Source: Dioscorea cayenensis subsp. rotundata (taxonomy: Eukaryota > Streptophyta > Magnoliopsida > Dioscoreales > Dioscoreaceae). From it: 64,000 nucleotides of DNA. Made by a program: the position numbers and the translations under genes. Where the stretch lies: the NCBI RefSeq assembly GCF_009730915.1, contig NC_052488.1, forward strand, positions 22,977,868 through 23,041,867, read 5' to 3'. Shown in pieces: positions 37,401 through 48,170 of the stretch (positions are counted from its first letter, which is position 1; each line of letters begins with the position of its first letter). Under the pieces are notes generated by a model, which did no database searches, was not told the origin of the DNA, and was given only the letters and a program-made list of their open reading frames with translations.

Positions 37401-39109
37401 TAAGGTTTTCTTTCCTCACCACTCTATAATCTCCGTGAGTTAGTTTGGTTCTGGAGGAGCTATGGATTTCAAATAAACTGAAAAAGTAAATGTTTGCCAT
37501 TTGATGTTTCGTTTATCACCCTCTTTATGTAATATATTGTTACCCATGCTGTGCCCCCCTTGAATTTGTTCTCTATTTTTTTTTTTTTATCAATGAACTC
37601 CAATTTAGTTATGTTACAACAATGCAGCTCATGCTTGTGCAACATGATATTAAGGTTTCTATCAAGTGTTTCTCAAAATTGTGGGCGCCTCTTTTGTTCT
37701 ATTAATTGTGTGCAACTTCATTGCATACCAGAAACCACACACTGGAGCAAAGAATCTCCCAATGTTCAGCCTTACTTGCATGCCTTTTATTTTTTATTTT
37801 TATGTTTGACCTTGAGTGCTACGATCATTACTGAATGATAATGTTAGTTGAGTTTTTCAAGTTTGTATCTAGATGCTCTTCTTGCTCCTTTTTATTTCTT
37901 ATTTTTCTCAGGCGTGCATATTTTTAATCTGTAGTTCATGGTCTCTGCTCTTTGCCCTTCCCCCTCACATTTAAGAAATTAGTGTTTTAGATTGGGCATG
38001 TGAGCATAGGTTCTATTGATGTTAGGCTCTTTCTATGTTTTAATTCTTCATTTGTGGCATGTTGGCCTGTGTTTAAGTGATTTTAAAATCAGTCTAATGA
38101 TTTTGAGTTTTGTCTCTTCTCAACAATTATTGTGAAAATTTGGAGAGAATTCTACCATGCAAGAGTCAGAAACAAAATCATACTTATACTAGGGCTTTAG
38201 ATAATCATTTAGATGAGTAAGAATGTGACATAAATCTACCTCAATGTATCTTTGTACCAGATTCTAGGGCACCAGCTCTCTCATCCAACATCTTCATTAC
38301 TCTGTGCTGGATTAAAAATGAAGAACTCCTTGTATCCACGGTCCCACCCCATTGCATCACTGATCACTCTAATATCCCATCGTTCTCTGTTATGAGAGTG
38401 TGCGTCCTTCATTAGCCATTCAGCCTTCGCCCTAAGATTTTGGGAATAAACTATGAAAACCTAGCACATGACCAAACTGACACTGCAAGCCTTTTACAAC
38501 GCTGCATTGGAGGGAGAGGTGATCTACTGTAAAGACCTGATCACAATCAGAATTGAAATTGGGGTATCAGTTATCATGTCTACATTTTTTGCATGAACCT
38601 CTTCTACATTTTTCCACCCTCTTGAACATAGTTTCTGGTGACTATATGATGCATTTATATGATGCCTAATCAAGAACTCACTCAAAATCGAGTAAACAAG
38701 AATATAAAATTTGAATACATCGGTTCTCTTTCACAAATTTAAAACAAGTATTTATAGATATGTAGACTAAGGACAAAATAATAAATAAAACTAAAATAAT
38801 CACAAAATACTAGATAAATAAATAAAACTAAAATAACCAATAAAGCTAAGATAATTATAAAATATTAAATAAAAACTACTTTGAAGATTTATATTTAAAA
38901 TTTTAAAATCATTAGGAGATATTTTTCACCATGCTGTGTCTTTTAAATGGTAACTTCAATCTCTGAAAATCTGTTCTGTTCTTAGAGCACATGCCACATT
39001 TCATATTCACATACATTTTCTCTTGTATGTGTTGTGTTACATCTCTGAATTCACCTCAAGTTCTGCTTCATGTCTTTAGTTACTCCATTTTTGCTGATTC
39101 CATGTTTTT

Positions 39110-40015
39110 TTTTTTTTTGATAATGTTAGAAAATCCACTCCAATATGTGATCCTTAGAGAGCTGTTGCATTGTTGTTGCTGTCACAATTTATCTAGGTCA
39201 TCATAATTTTCATTTTTCTTGTGAGCCTTTGTTCTGTGACTTCTGTCAGCTGTGAAGAACAGTGAGATCAGAAGAAGACTTGAAGAAATGAATTTTGCTT
39301 ATTGTTGTATAAAACACGGGTGCATTTCTTTCCTTATTCTTTAAGTTTAAAGATCATTTTAGATAGAAGATTGAATGGACACTTCTGCTTCTTGCTAGAA
39401 CTAGCCATTATCTCAAATGAGTGCATCCATTCCATTGATGACCAATTCTTTATGGATGTGCTTATTCATCCCTGTTGTAATTTTAACAGCATATGGTCTT
39501 ATACCTGGTTGCATATAGCCTTTGCTTTTGGTTGACAAGTGGGTGGCTTTGTTTTCTGGCAGTTGCTGTATGGTTAAATTGGGTGGTAATACATACTGGA
39601 AATTGTTGCAGCCATCACGATTTATGTTGTAACTATTAACCATATACAGGATAATGTTTTTCCCATCTCTATTTGCATTATAGTTACTATGCTGAACCAG
39701 GGCTCCTTTTTGAACTCTTCAATAGTCAGTGGGGTGCATTACAGCCTATTGTGCAGAGTTTTTTGATGGAATGAATGATCCTGTATGTTGATAAATGATT
39801 GAGTCTGGACTCTGGATGCATGCATGACCCGCATGCGGCATTGTTTGGAAGAGTTTTTATTCCCGGTTTACCTTTATACTGTTGCTTGTGGCATATGCTA
39901 CTGTATATTTCCATTCTAATTTATTACTGTCGTTATTGTGATGGGCATTGCCCGCAGAAGTTGCCATTGTTTTTCTGCAAGGCAATCGATCCTAATTACC
40001 TGCAATGAGTATGGC
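39110..40015. repeat. Old duplicated non-coding segment, copy A
   Basis: It shares ordered, diverged blocks with 43250-44110, for example agaaaatccactccaatatg here versus ggaaaatccattccaattca there, cagtgagatcagaagaagac versus cagtgaggttagaagagaat, and attggaagagtttttattc. No coding content was found in either copy. Confidence 0.6.
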
Positions 40016-40035
40016 AGTTATCTGTGAACCTTTAC

Positions 40036-40410
40036 TATTTAGTGACTGTTTGGTTCGTGGTAATGACATATTACCACGTAACGAGATTATCATAGTAATA
40101 TGAGTGAAAATGTTATATGGTTGAGAATATTGCGGTAAAAAAAATAATCATGTTTGGTTGGGAACTCTTATTACCGGGAATAGTTCATTACCGTGTTTGG
40201 TTGTCATGGTAATCAATTTGTTAAAATATAAAAAGTTATAAGAGTATCACGGTAATCTAAGATGGATACAAAATTTGGTGATAATAGGATTATCACTTTT
40301 TTTGTAATATTTATAAATTGGTAATGTGATATTACCATCCAAATTAGCACCGGTGTAATGCTAAACGTGGTAATATTTTCAGTGGTAATATTTCTATCCT
40401 ACTGTGAATT
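40036..40410. mobile_element. MITE-like block rich in GGTAAT/ATTACC
   Basis: Repeated GGTAATA and TATTACC motifs on both strands with tggttcgtggtaatgacata at the left and aacgtggtaatattttcagt at the right. The pattern is of a small inverted-repeat element, but exact ends and a target duplication were not resolved. A block of similar character lies near 60900-61145. Confidence 0.4.
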
Positions 40411-40843
40411 AAATGGCCTCTTGTGAGGGGGAGATTTCCCAAGTTTCTTCTATGACTCTATTCTTGGTGAGTGGATGGAGATCAGGTTAACAAATAACGA
40501 TTATGTCGGAAATGTGGTTTGGGAAGCGAAGCAGCAAGGGGATGCTTGTACACGAAAAAGGAATACGCAAGGCGCTATCGCCTGCCGTGGGCTGCTTTGC
40601 TGGCTATAATATAAGTATATATTTATATATACATATATATATATATATGGAGGAGTTTTAATACCCATAAATTACTTTAATGATTCACATTAGAATTATG
40701 CTTATTCTTTTGGCTCATTAAGAAAAAAATTAAGAGATCAATTTTTTTTCATAACAAAGGATTCGCCTCTTAAAAATTTTTTTAAAAAAAAATTTGCTAT
40801 GTGATAAGGTTATAGTCTTTTTATTTTTTAAATTTTCTTGTGT

Positions 40844-40978
40844 ATCTATAAGAGTCTTTGTTAAATATTAGTATTTTTTTGATAAATTTAAATATCCATA
40901 ACTTAAAAATATCTATAAGAGTCTTTGTTAAATATTAGTATTTTTTTAGATAAATTTAAATATCCATAACTTAAAAAT
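40844..40978. repeat. 67-bp direct tandem duplication
   Basis: Unit 40844-40910 (starting atctataagagtctttgtta) is repeated at 40911-40978 with one extra base (ttttttagata for ttttttgata). The near-identity shows a recent duplication. Confidence 0.9.
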
Positions 40979-41276
40979 ATGTTAATTCAAAGCCAAAAGG
41001 CCCAAAACCAAACCAGGGGAAATGACCTGTACCCGCGCTAGTCCAGCAAGCAGGGTCTAGGTTATCACGCAGCATAAGGTCGGAATTAAATTCTAATCTT
41101 TTAAAAAAAAAAAAAATCTCTTTTATATGCCATGAATAAATAATTTAATATATATCTGTTATATATATATATATATATATATATTCCAACAATCCTCGGC
41201 TAAACGCCACATTCAGGAGAGTGGGTCGAGTGGCATCTTGGTCTAGGCCGTAAGAGAAAGAGGGGTGGAGATCAAG

Positions 41277-41744
41277 ATGATGAGTCTTTGGAGGGCGGCC
41301 ATGGGATCGGGAGCGGCGGAGGAAGCCGCCGACGGCGTGGAGTTCTGGGTGGATCCCGAGCGATCCGGATGGCTGACCAAGCAAGGAGAGTACATCAAAA
41401 CGTGGCGCCGTCGATGGTTTGTGCTGAAGCAAGGGAAGCTCTTCTGGTTCAAGGATTCTTACGTGACGCGATCGTCCGTCCCGCGGGGCGTAATCCCCGT
41501 CAGCACCTGCCTCACGGTGAAAGGGGCGGAAGACGTGCTGAACCGCCAGTTCGCCTTCGAGCTTTCCACCAGGCAGGAGACCATGTACTTCATCGCCGAT
41601 TCTGAGAAGGAGAAGGAGGAGTGGATCAACTCCATCGGCCGCTCCATCGTCCAACACTCACGCTCTGTTACCCATGAGGAGGTCCTCGACTACGACAGCA
41701 AGAACCCCACGGTGCTCACTTCTACGCCAGATCCTCAGCGCTAG
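41277..41744 (+). CDS. PH1: Small pleckstrin-homology-domain protein, PH1 type
   Basis: A single-exon gene of 155 aa. Two ATGs (41277 and 41280) are possible; the second gives MSLWRAAMG, nearest to Arabidopsis PH1. Almost the whole protein is one PH domain (about 28-130): SGWLTKQGEYIKTWRRRWFV, the beta-strand signature KLFWFK, SVPRGVI, FAFELST, FIADSEKEKEEWINSIGRSI with the invariant C-terminal helix Trp. The tail RSVTHEEVLDYD also matches the PH1 family. PH1-type proteins bind phosphoinositides and act at late endosomes/vacuole in Arabidopsis; that function is from family knowledge. The basic KTWRRRW loop is where phosphoinositide contacts are expected. No frame breaks. Confidence 0.93.
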   Translation: MMSLWRAAMGSGAAEEAADGVEFWVDPERSGWLTKQGEYIKTWRRRWFVLKQGKLFWFKDSYVTRSSVPRGVIPVSTCLTVKGAEDVLNRQFAFELSTRQETMYFIADSEKEKEEWINSIGRSIVQHSRSVTHEEVLDYDSKNPTVLTSTPDPQR

Positions 41745-43249
41745 ATTGCCAAATTACCGTCCATTAGGTGCGCCCGGCCACCTCCCTCTCCCTCCTGGAA
41801 TTCTATATGGAAATATTAGGGTTTCTCTTCGTCGATTATGATTATGTTCTTTAATATTACGACTGTGATTATCAAGCGTGGATGTTTCCTACTTCTTTAT
41901 ATATAGCTATGGTTGTGTATACTATATAGAGGTCTGTTCTCGTGCTGTGGTTTGTATGCACAAAAATCTATTTCATTCCAAGCTACTTGATCCTTTTGCA
42001 TGCTGTATAAATCTTTGGTTCTTCAGATATATGGTCTTTTTTATGCTTGTTATTTCTATTGATCTGATGCATCTGCTCCTCAGCCTCTCATTCATTCATG
42101 TGCCATGGCATCTATAAATTAACTGTAATCTTGTTTTTCCATAGAATTTCTTACTTTTTCATATTGATTATTTCTTGTTGAACTTAGCAAGTTGCAGAGA
42201 AGCATGAATCTTGCCCTGAATATTTAAGACTACCAAGATAGGAAATGCACATCTACTTGTGATTTGTTATTATCCATCGCTTCTCCCCTAGATATAGGGC
42301 CATGCTTATAGAAAATGCTTGCAAGTCCTAATTTGCTCCATAATATCAGGCAACATAGGCCAAAACACCATCTTTCATTGTAAACTTTGCTTTTCCCCCC
42401 ATCACACATGGAAGGGCTGAAACACCTGTAATATGCACAATCATACTTGTACATCTAGCATACTGGAATATAATGTTTTCAATAATCACGAATGAGTCTA
42501 TGAGTCAAAATGATTCTATTAATCAACCTGCTTTCATGCTTCAATGATGAAGCAATTGTTAACAATAAATAATGCTGCAATTGCTACTTGCAAAATGACA
42601 ACCAGAAACTTGTCATTGACTGCATTTCTGTAACAGGTGATTTGGCGGCTTCCTTCTATGTCAAACTTGTCCCGATCATTTAATCAAAATCTCACCCCCT
42701 ACAAGAAATCTATCCTGATAGCTTGCATATTTATTACAGCATCTTTTATTTCCATCCCCTGGTGATTCTGTACTGAATGATAGAGTGATCCCATTGACAG
42801 ACCCTAAGCATTCCTGCATTCGTCTGTTCATTTTGCAACTTGGTGTCTTGCCTTGTTTTACTGGCTGTAGATTAATAATTTCCAGCACTTGTTCTGGTCT
42901 GCCTTCTCAACCTGACTGTGGAGGGTGAAGCCACCACTGGATATATCCTCAGTTGGCTGCTTCCCTGTAAACAATTCTAACTGAAGCATGCTTTCCCTGT
43001 AGACATCGCCTTTAATTGATACTTTTATGATTCATTAACTAATAAAAAGATTACACTTAAAATTGTAACTTCAATTTCCAAAATATCTTGTGATTTCAGT
43101 TCACATGCCACCATTCATCATTGTGGTGAACATCCTGTTGTTTCTGCATATCAAACTGCTTGTAACTGCGTGTCTGCATACTCTCCAAGTGCTGCTCCAC
43201 ATCTTCCCTGACTTAATTTCTGCTGATTGCATCATCTCTTCATTATAAC

Positions 43250-44110
43250 AAAGGAAAATCCATTCCAATTCATGATTATTGAGAGAGTTATCACATTGTT
43301 ATTGCTTTCACTAGAATTATCTGGGTGATGGTAACTGTTGTATTCCATGCTTAACTTTCTTTTATCAGCTCTGCAAAACAGTGAGGTTAGAAGAGAATTT
43401 TTGAAAAAGGGTGTCTGCTTATTTCTGTATATACCACAGGTCTTCTGTTTTTCATCCGTTATCTTATACCTGTATGGAGCTAGTTAAGATTGCATTATGG
43501 GGTGCTTTTCTCTTGAACAATAGACCAGCAATTTTATCTGGTAAGTATATCAATTCCATTGATAACCACTTCTTTGGGGATGTGCTTAACAGCGTATGGC
43601 CTTGCAGTATTTAATTTGCTTTTGATTGAGAAGGTGATGATTTTGTATTCTGGCTAATCTTTTATGGTGATATGTTGGAGTGGTACTTTTTGCTAAAATT
43701 TTATTATGACTGTTGACCATATACTGGAAATCATCATCACGCCTATCTTGTTGTGACTGTTACTCATGTACTGCAAACGAGACATTTTTGTGGCATACTT
43801 GATTTGTGTTAAGAGTTGCTCTGCAGAATCAGTGGTCATCTGTGAACGCTCCAGACTTAAATAATAAGCTAGGTGCGTTTGTGATGGCTTGCAATCAAGG
43901 GACTTGTTCTTGACCAGCTTCATCCCCGATGAACCAGGATCTTGATTAATGATCATCTGAGCCTCTACATAATACATATGCTTGCCCGCCATTCATGGAT
44001 TGGAAGAGTTTTTATTCTATGTTTTCCTTTTTATGGTCACTGGTGGGAAGCTTCCCCATGCCATATGTTACCCGCCGTTTATTTTCACGGTGACTTAAAA
44101 AAACGAGTTA
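43250..44110. repeat. Old duplicated non-coding segment, copy B
   Basis: Diverged partner of 39110-40015 in the same orientation, about 4.1 kb away, with several indels. The segment may be an unrecognised old transposon present twice rather than a host duplication. Confidence 0.6.
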
Positions 44111-44230
44111 AAGGGAATTTCAAAGTTGGTTATGACCCCCAGCAGTAGCGCTAACCATTTTCCTTTTATTTCCGCATTATGAGCAAGTCTTAATATATAT
44201 ATTTAAGCTCATTGTCCAGTGCGTTATAAA

Positions 44231-44279
44231 GGTCACCTGAGTGAAAGGCGGGAATTCTCACTACTACAGAACAACAACG
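44231..44279 (-). pseudogene. tRNA-Asp(GTC)-derived fragment
   Basis: On the minus strand this aligns with the 5' two-thirds of the tRNA-Asp at 35910-35981: a TTGTTGT acceptor side, a D-arm with small insertions, and the anticodon arm TTCCCGCC followed by TTTCAC, so the anticodon GTC has decayed. The T-arm and 3' acceptor are missing. Not functional. Confidence 0.75.
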
Positions 44280-44418
44280 TCTTGGAGATTGAGTTAAAGT
44301 ATTAAACATCAAGAAGTTCTATTAACCTTACTGACACAAATTGTCATCCGTTTTTAAGTTTAATTGGTAGCTAGATATATATATATATATATATATATTA
44401 AATTAAACCACCCTTATA

Positions 44419-46223
44419 TCATATATCCTTTTTGGGTGAAACGCGACCGTCAGTCCCGGCGAGCATGAGGTACTTGTCCTTACGTGTAAGGTTGGTGCAC
44501 TCGTAGCAGAGAGTAGCGGCGAGAAGTCGCTGGATGTAATTGGCAACCTGGATGGGTGACTTGCCACCAGCACAGGTGTGTTCTTTGTGGAGTGGTTTTA
44601 GGAACGTGATCTCAAACGTGGGGATGGGGTTCATAAAGACCATATAAGGGTCCAGCGCCTTCCAACCCCTCACGGTCGTGCCTTGAAACATGCTCTGCTT
44701 CGTAATGATTGCTACGGGGACAATCTGGTCCGTCAGCTCAGCGAACAGGGCGCTGAATCGCAATAGGTAGGGCTCCCTGCAAGTGGTGCCCTCTGGGCAT
44801 ATCACCAGATCGCCCTCTTCCAGTAGCTTCTTGATGATTTCGGCGTCCTTCTCTCGTTCCCTGCTCAAAGCCACTGCTTTGATCGGGGAGATGATCTCTG
44901 TGAACTTGCTGATGCTGTAGGTCACGCAGCTGACCTTGCGGCCAAGTGCCACCGCGGTGATGAATGGGTCACACATCGTGCGATGGTTGCACACGAAGAG
45001 GAAGCCCGGCCTGCCTTTTCCTGGAGGTGGCGGAGGGCTTCCCTTCACCACCAGGTTAATACCCATGAGCTTGTAGTTGTACCGGATGATGTGCTCAGGG
45101 AATGGAATGTTGCAATATATTCGGATTAGTGCTAGAATGAAGCCGATGGGCATCCACATGAAGGTCAGCAGTGCCACCATTGCTGTCGGCCGCCGGACCC
45201 ACCGCCCGTCATGGAAAATAAGCGGTCGCTGTAACTGCTTTATCGGTACTCTCTGCCATCTCCCATCGTCATTATTTGGTACGAGGCACACTTCCTGCAG
45301 TGCAGTGCAGTGACTCATTTCTTATTCCATATCTTATAATTAATTATTATTCATTCATGCATGCGTGCTTGCATACATTACCATTTTATTTATTTATTTA
45401 TTTATTTCAGATTGAGATCGAGCACTAATTTCCTCATTTAGCTAGGTTGTTTAAGGTTTGTCTTCTCAACCCCTTCATGTTGGAGTTGAGTTGTCAAGTC
45501 ACTGTTATGAAAGTAATTAAAAGTGCATGGGGAAATGGGCGGCAACGGCGAAAGATCGATAGAAAGAAAGAAAGAAAGAAAGAAAATTCAAACCTTGCAC
45601 ATGGACATGAAGCCACAATCAGTTTCTCCATCTCCATTAATACCCAAATCCGGCATGTTATCACCAAATTCTTGCTGGAGCGTCTCCTTCATGAGCTCCC
45701 CGAGAAGAACACCGGGTTTGCTGACAAAACCTGTTGCCCTTCCGGACTTTGTGGTTTCTAGTTCTGTCCCCAGGACCTTGTCAGCCCCTAGGAAGCTCTT
45801 GACGAAGGGCTCAACCATTATTCTTGGGTTGGCGGTGACTATGCACCTCTTGCCAAAAGAGTTGAACATTTTCCATCCCTCAGGGTGTACATCCTCGGTG
45901 TAAAACTTTGGCAAAACTGCCGCTGCCACCATGTCTATGTCTTTGATCTTCAACCCGGCAAAGGATATGTAGACAAGCATCTGTATCCCCAGGGACCGAG
46001 AGATGAACAGGGTCACAATGTACACGAGGGGGACACAAACCAGGAGAATTACTCCCCTGAGGAGACTGCCAGCTTCAAGTGCCACGAGCATGTAGTAAGG
46101 AAAGGCGTTCCTGGACAGGAGAAGAGCGCCATCTAGCTCCGCTATCACCGTCTCATCAGACCTATTTTTAATTCCTTTTGAGCTCTGTTTGCTTATTGGT
46201 TCTAACCCACGTATAACACCCAT
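44419..46223 (-). CDS. sn-2 glycerol-3-phosphate acyltransferase, GPAT4/6/8 (cutin) clade
   Basis: Two exons (46223-45594 and 45294-44419) total 1506 nt, 501 aa, the length of Arabidopsis GPAT6. Family members use acyl-CoA to acylate glycerol 3-phosphate for cutin monomers at the ER. The N-terminal half is the HAD-phosphatase-like domain; the C-terminal half is the acyltransferase, with HX4D at His314-Asp319 (NHRTMCDP), [15 protein letters not shown] (377-379 PEG) and [18 protein letters not shown]. Membrane segments include [18 protein letters not shown] and [20 protein letters not shown]. Clade marks are [27 protein letters not shown] and the tail [12 protein letters not shown]. Oddity: phosphatase motif I (D-x-D-x-T/V-L) reads ELDGAL, with Glu29 for the nucleophile Asp and Ala33 for Thr, while Asp31 and DxxxD (DGETD) remain. 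The ATG at 46223 fits the family; the in-frame ATG at 46370 would add an unlike extension. Intron 1 is about 300 bp. Confidence 0.95.
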
Positions 46224-46500
46224 GACTGCTGAACGCTGGAGAACGCTGGAGAATATATGTATATATATATACATATATCTGGGACGACGGCAAAACACGA
46301 AAAAAAAGTCTAGGATATAGTTGAGAGGTAAGGTAACCTTGAGAGTGTCCTTAATTTTGGTGGCTGCCATCTACCCGTATGCATATGAATTGGATTTTTT
46401 TCACTACCGCCTTGCTTCTTTTCTATGCACGCTAGCAGCGCTTTTTTGTTTCATTTCACGTGAATAAAGACTTTGTTGTTTGTCCTTTTTCTTAAACTAT
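46224..46500. other. GPAT upstream region
   Basis: Presumed 5' leader and promoter of the GPAT gene, with a tatatgtatatatatataca palindrome near 46253-46275. Its right edge meets the poly-A end of the LINE remnant. Confidence 0.5.
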
Positions 46501-48166
46501 TTTTTTTTTTAAATGGATAACCTTGAATTCATTAAGAAAACATCATCCGAATAGAATAAAGAGACAAAAGACCTCTAAAAACACCCGGAGGTGTAAACAT
46601 GGGACAAAAAAACAAATCAAACAAAACACATTAGCAACTAGCAACATAATAAACAACGCCTAAAGAAGATGTCGGAAGCCATGATCGGGAGAGCAAACTA
46701 AGAAGGCGCCGTTGATGGAGAAACATCAGTCGTGCAAGCAAAAAGCTGGTGGATTTGGTGGGTGGGTGGGTTGGGGGGCGGGCAAGGATCCTGGAGCCCA
46801 CAAAACTAAGACTATGCCTGATCATAGGAAGAGACTCCACAAGATAAAGCCTAGACGAGTCGGATGCTGCATTGATCCAAACAATGAGTAAATGATCAAT
46901 CTTACCGATAATGGCAAAAAACATTTCAACGACAAAAGAAAATATGCGATTATTGCGTTCAGTGCAAATGACCCAACAGATGGCTCGTATCAGGAGACAA
47001 CCTAGATGGTTTTGACTCAGTCGATCCTTCCAAAGCCCAAGAGGTCCAGCCTCTGCCAGGGTGGTGGGGGCCCCTAACCGTAACACGAAGCGAAGTGGGT
47101 CCAGATCAAAGAGGAAAACGGACAAAGAATTAAGAGATGGTCAACACTTTCCAACTCAGCGTTGCAGAGGACACAGGTATTGGTTGAGATTCTATTGCAA
47201 CCCCGCCGAGCAAGCTTATCTTGAGTTAAAATTTTATTGTTCTGGGCTAACCAGAAGAAAGCTTTGACTATAATCGGGTAGTGTCCCCCTCCAAAGAACC
47301 TTGACGAAGGCGCAACGAGAGCCACCATAGTTGAGAAAAGAGTAAAAAGATTTTGGTTTAATTGCCGTACAGGTCCCTATAATTGCGTAATTTCTGTCCT
47401 TTTAGTCATTCTAATATTTTTAGATACAATTAAGTCCTCATATTTAGTCGAATTGGGTAATTCTAGTCCACAACAATATTTTTAGGTACAATTAAGTCCT
47501 TGCAATTTACACTTACCCATCTACACATCGGACTAAAATGACCTAATTCAACTAAATATATGGACTTAATTGTACCTAAAAATATTGCAAGGACTAAAAG
47601 GGCAGAAAGTACACAATTACAGGGACCTGTACATTAATTGAACCAAAGATTTCACAGTGAAGCCCTTGTTGTTCCATCTCCAGATTTTAGAGTCTTTATC
47701 ATGGGTAACATCGAGAAGAAGTGCAGATCATAATGGAAGAAGCAACACAAAACTCGGATCCAGCTCTGTAAGGCAGAAATCCACCACCGAGCTGAGGGGG
47801 TTACTCAATCCAGCGAAGAGGTCAGGCCATCTGTGTCTCAGCATGGAGCCCTCATACCATCGGTCTAGCTAGAACGAAGTGTCCTTCCCGTCTTTGATAG
47901 AGACATCAATACTAGTTAAGAAAGTAGCTCTGCACTTAAGTAGACCTTTTCAAAAAAAAAAAAGGGTTGATCCTTGGGATAGTATGGAACAGAATGATCG
48001 ACCTACCAATCGGCGCATAGTTAAAAGTAATGATGTTAGACCAGTAGGAACTACAATAGGTGGAGAACTTCCACCACCATTTGCCAAAGAGAGCCTGATT
48101 GAAATCAGCGAGATTCAGAATGCCCAACCACCTTAATTTTAACGAAATATGACAAAGAATTTTCAA
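46501..48166 (-). mobile_element. Degenerate LINE (L1-type) 3' part
   Basis: On the minus strand, reading from 48166 down, broken frames give WLGILNLADFNQALFGKWWW, the region after the RT core, then the zinc-binding RT domain (FFWLAQNNKILTQDKLARRG, CVLCNAELESVDHLLILCPF) at about 47280-47110, then CWVICTERNNRIF at about 46960. The 3' end is marked by a run of A (plus-strand T10 at 46501-46511) after gaattcaaggttatccattt. The element is split by the MITE at 47354-47644 and carries frame breaks, so it is dead. Confidence 0.85.
47354..47644. mobile_element. MITE inserted in the LINE remnant
   Basis: The terminal inverted repeats are long and clear: ggtttaattgccgtacaggt on the left against ggttcaattaatgtacaggt on the reverse complement of the right, continuing through ccct and further. 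The flanks share the octamer AAAGATTT (47346-47353 and 47645-47652), and the ninth base differs. An 8-9 bp duplication suggests a Mutator- or hAT-type MITE. About 290 bp, non-coding, with internal inverted copies of aatatttttaggtacaatta. Confidence 0.85.
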
Positions 48167-48170
48167 GTTT

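Larger units (their letters stand above)
37401..41276. other. Intergenic between C2 gene and PH-domain gene
   Basis: AT-rich sequence without a recognisable gene. It holds the C2 gene 3' UTR (to about 37600), an old duplicated segment (about 39110-40015) with a partner at 43250-44110, a MITE-like block near 40036-40410, a 67-bp tandem duplication (40844-40978) and an (AT)n tract at 41160-41184. Confidence 0.6.
41745..44418. other. Intergenic between PH-domain gene and GPAT gene
   Basis: PH1 3' flank, then non-coding AT-rich DNA including duplicated segment copy B (43250-44110), a tRNA-Asp-derived fragment (44231-44279) and an (AT)n tract at 44375-44399. No gene is recognised. Confidence 0.6.

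Noticed and set aside
46224-46370. Upstream ATG at 46370 as the GPAT start
   Set aside because: It is in frame but adds 49 residues unlike the family, including a YIYIHI run from an AT repeat; the ATG at 46223 puts the motif at residues 29-34 as in GPAT4/6.
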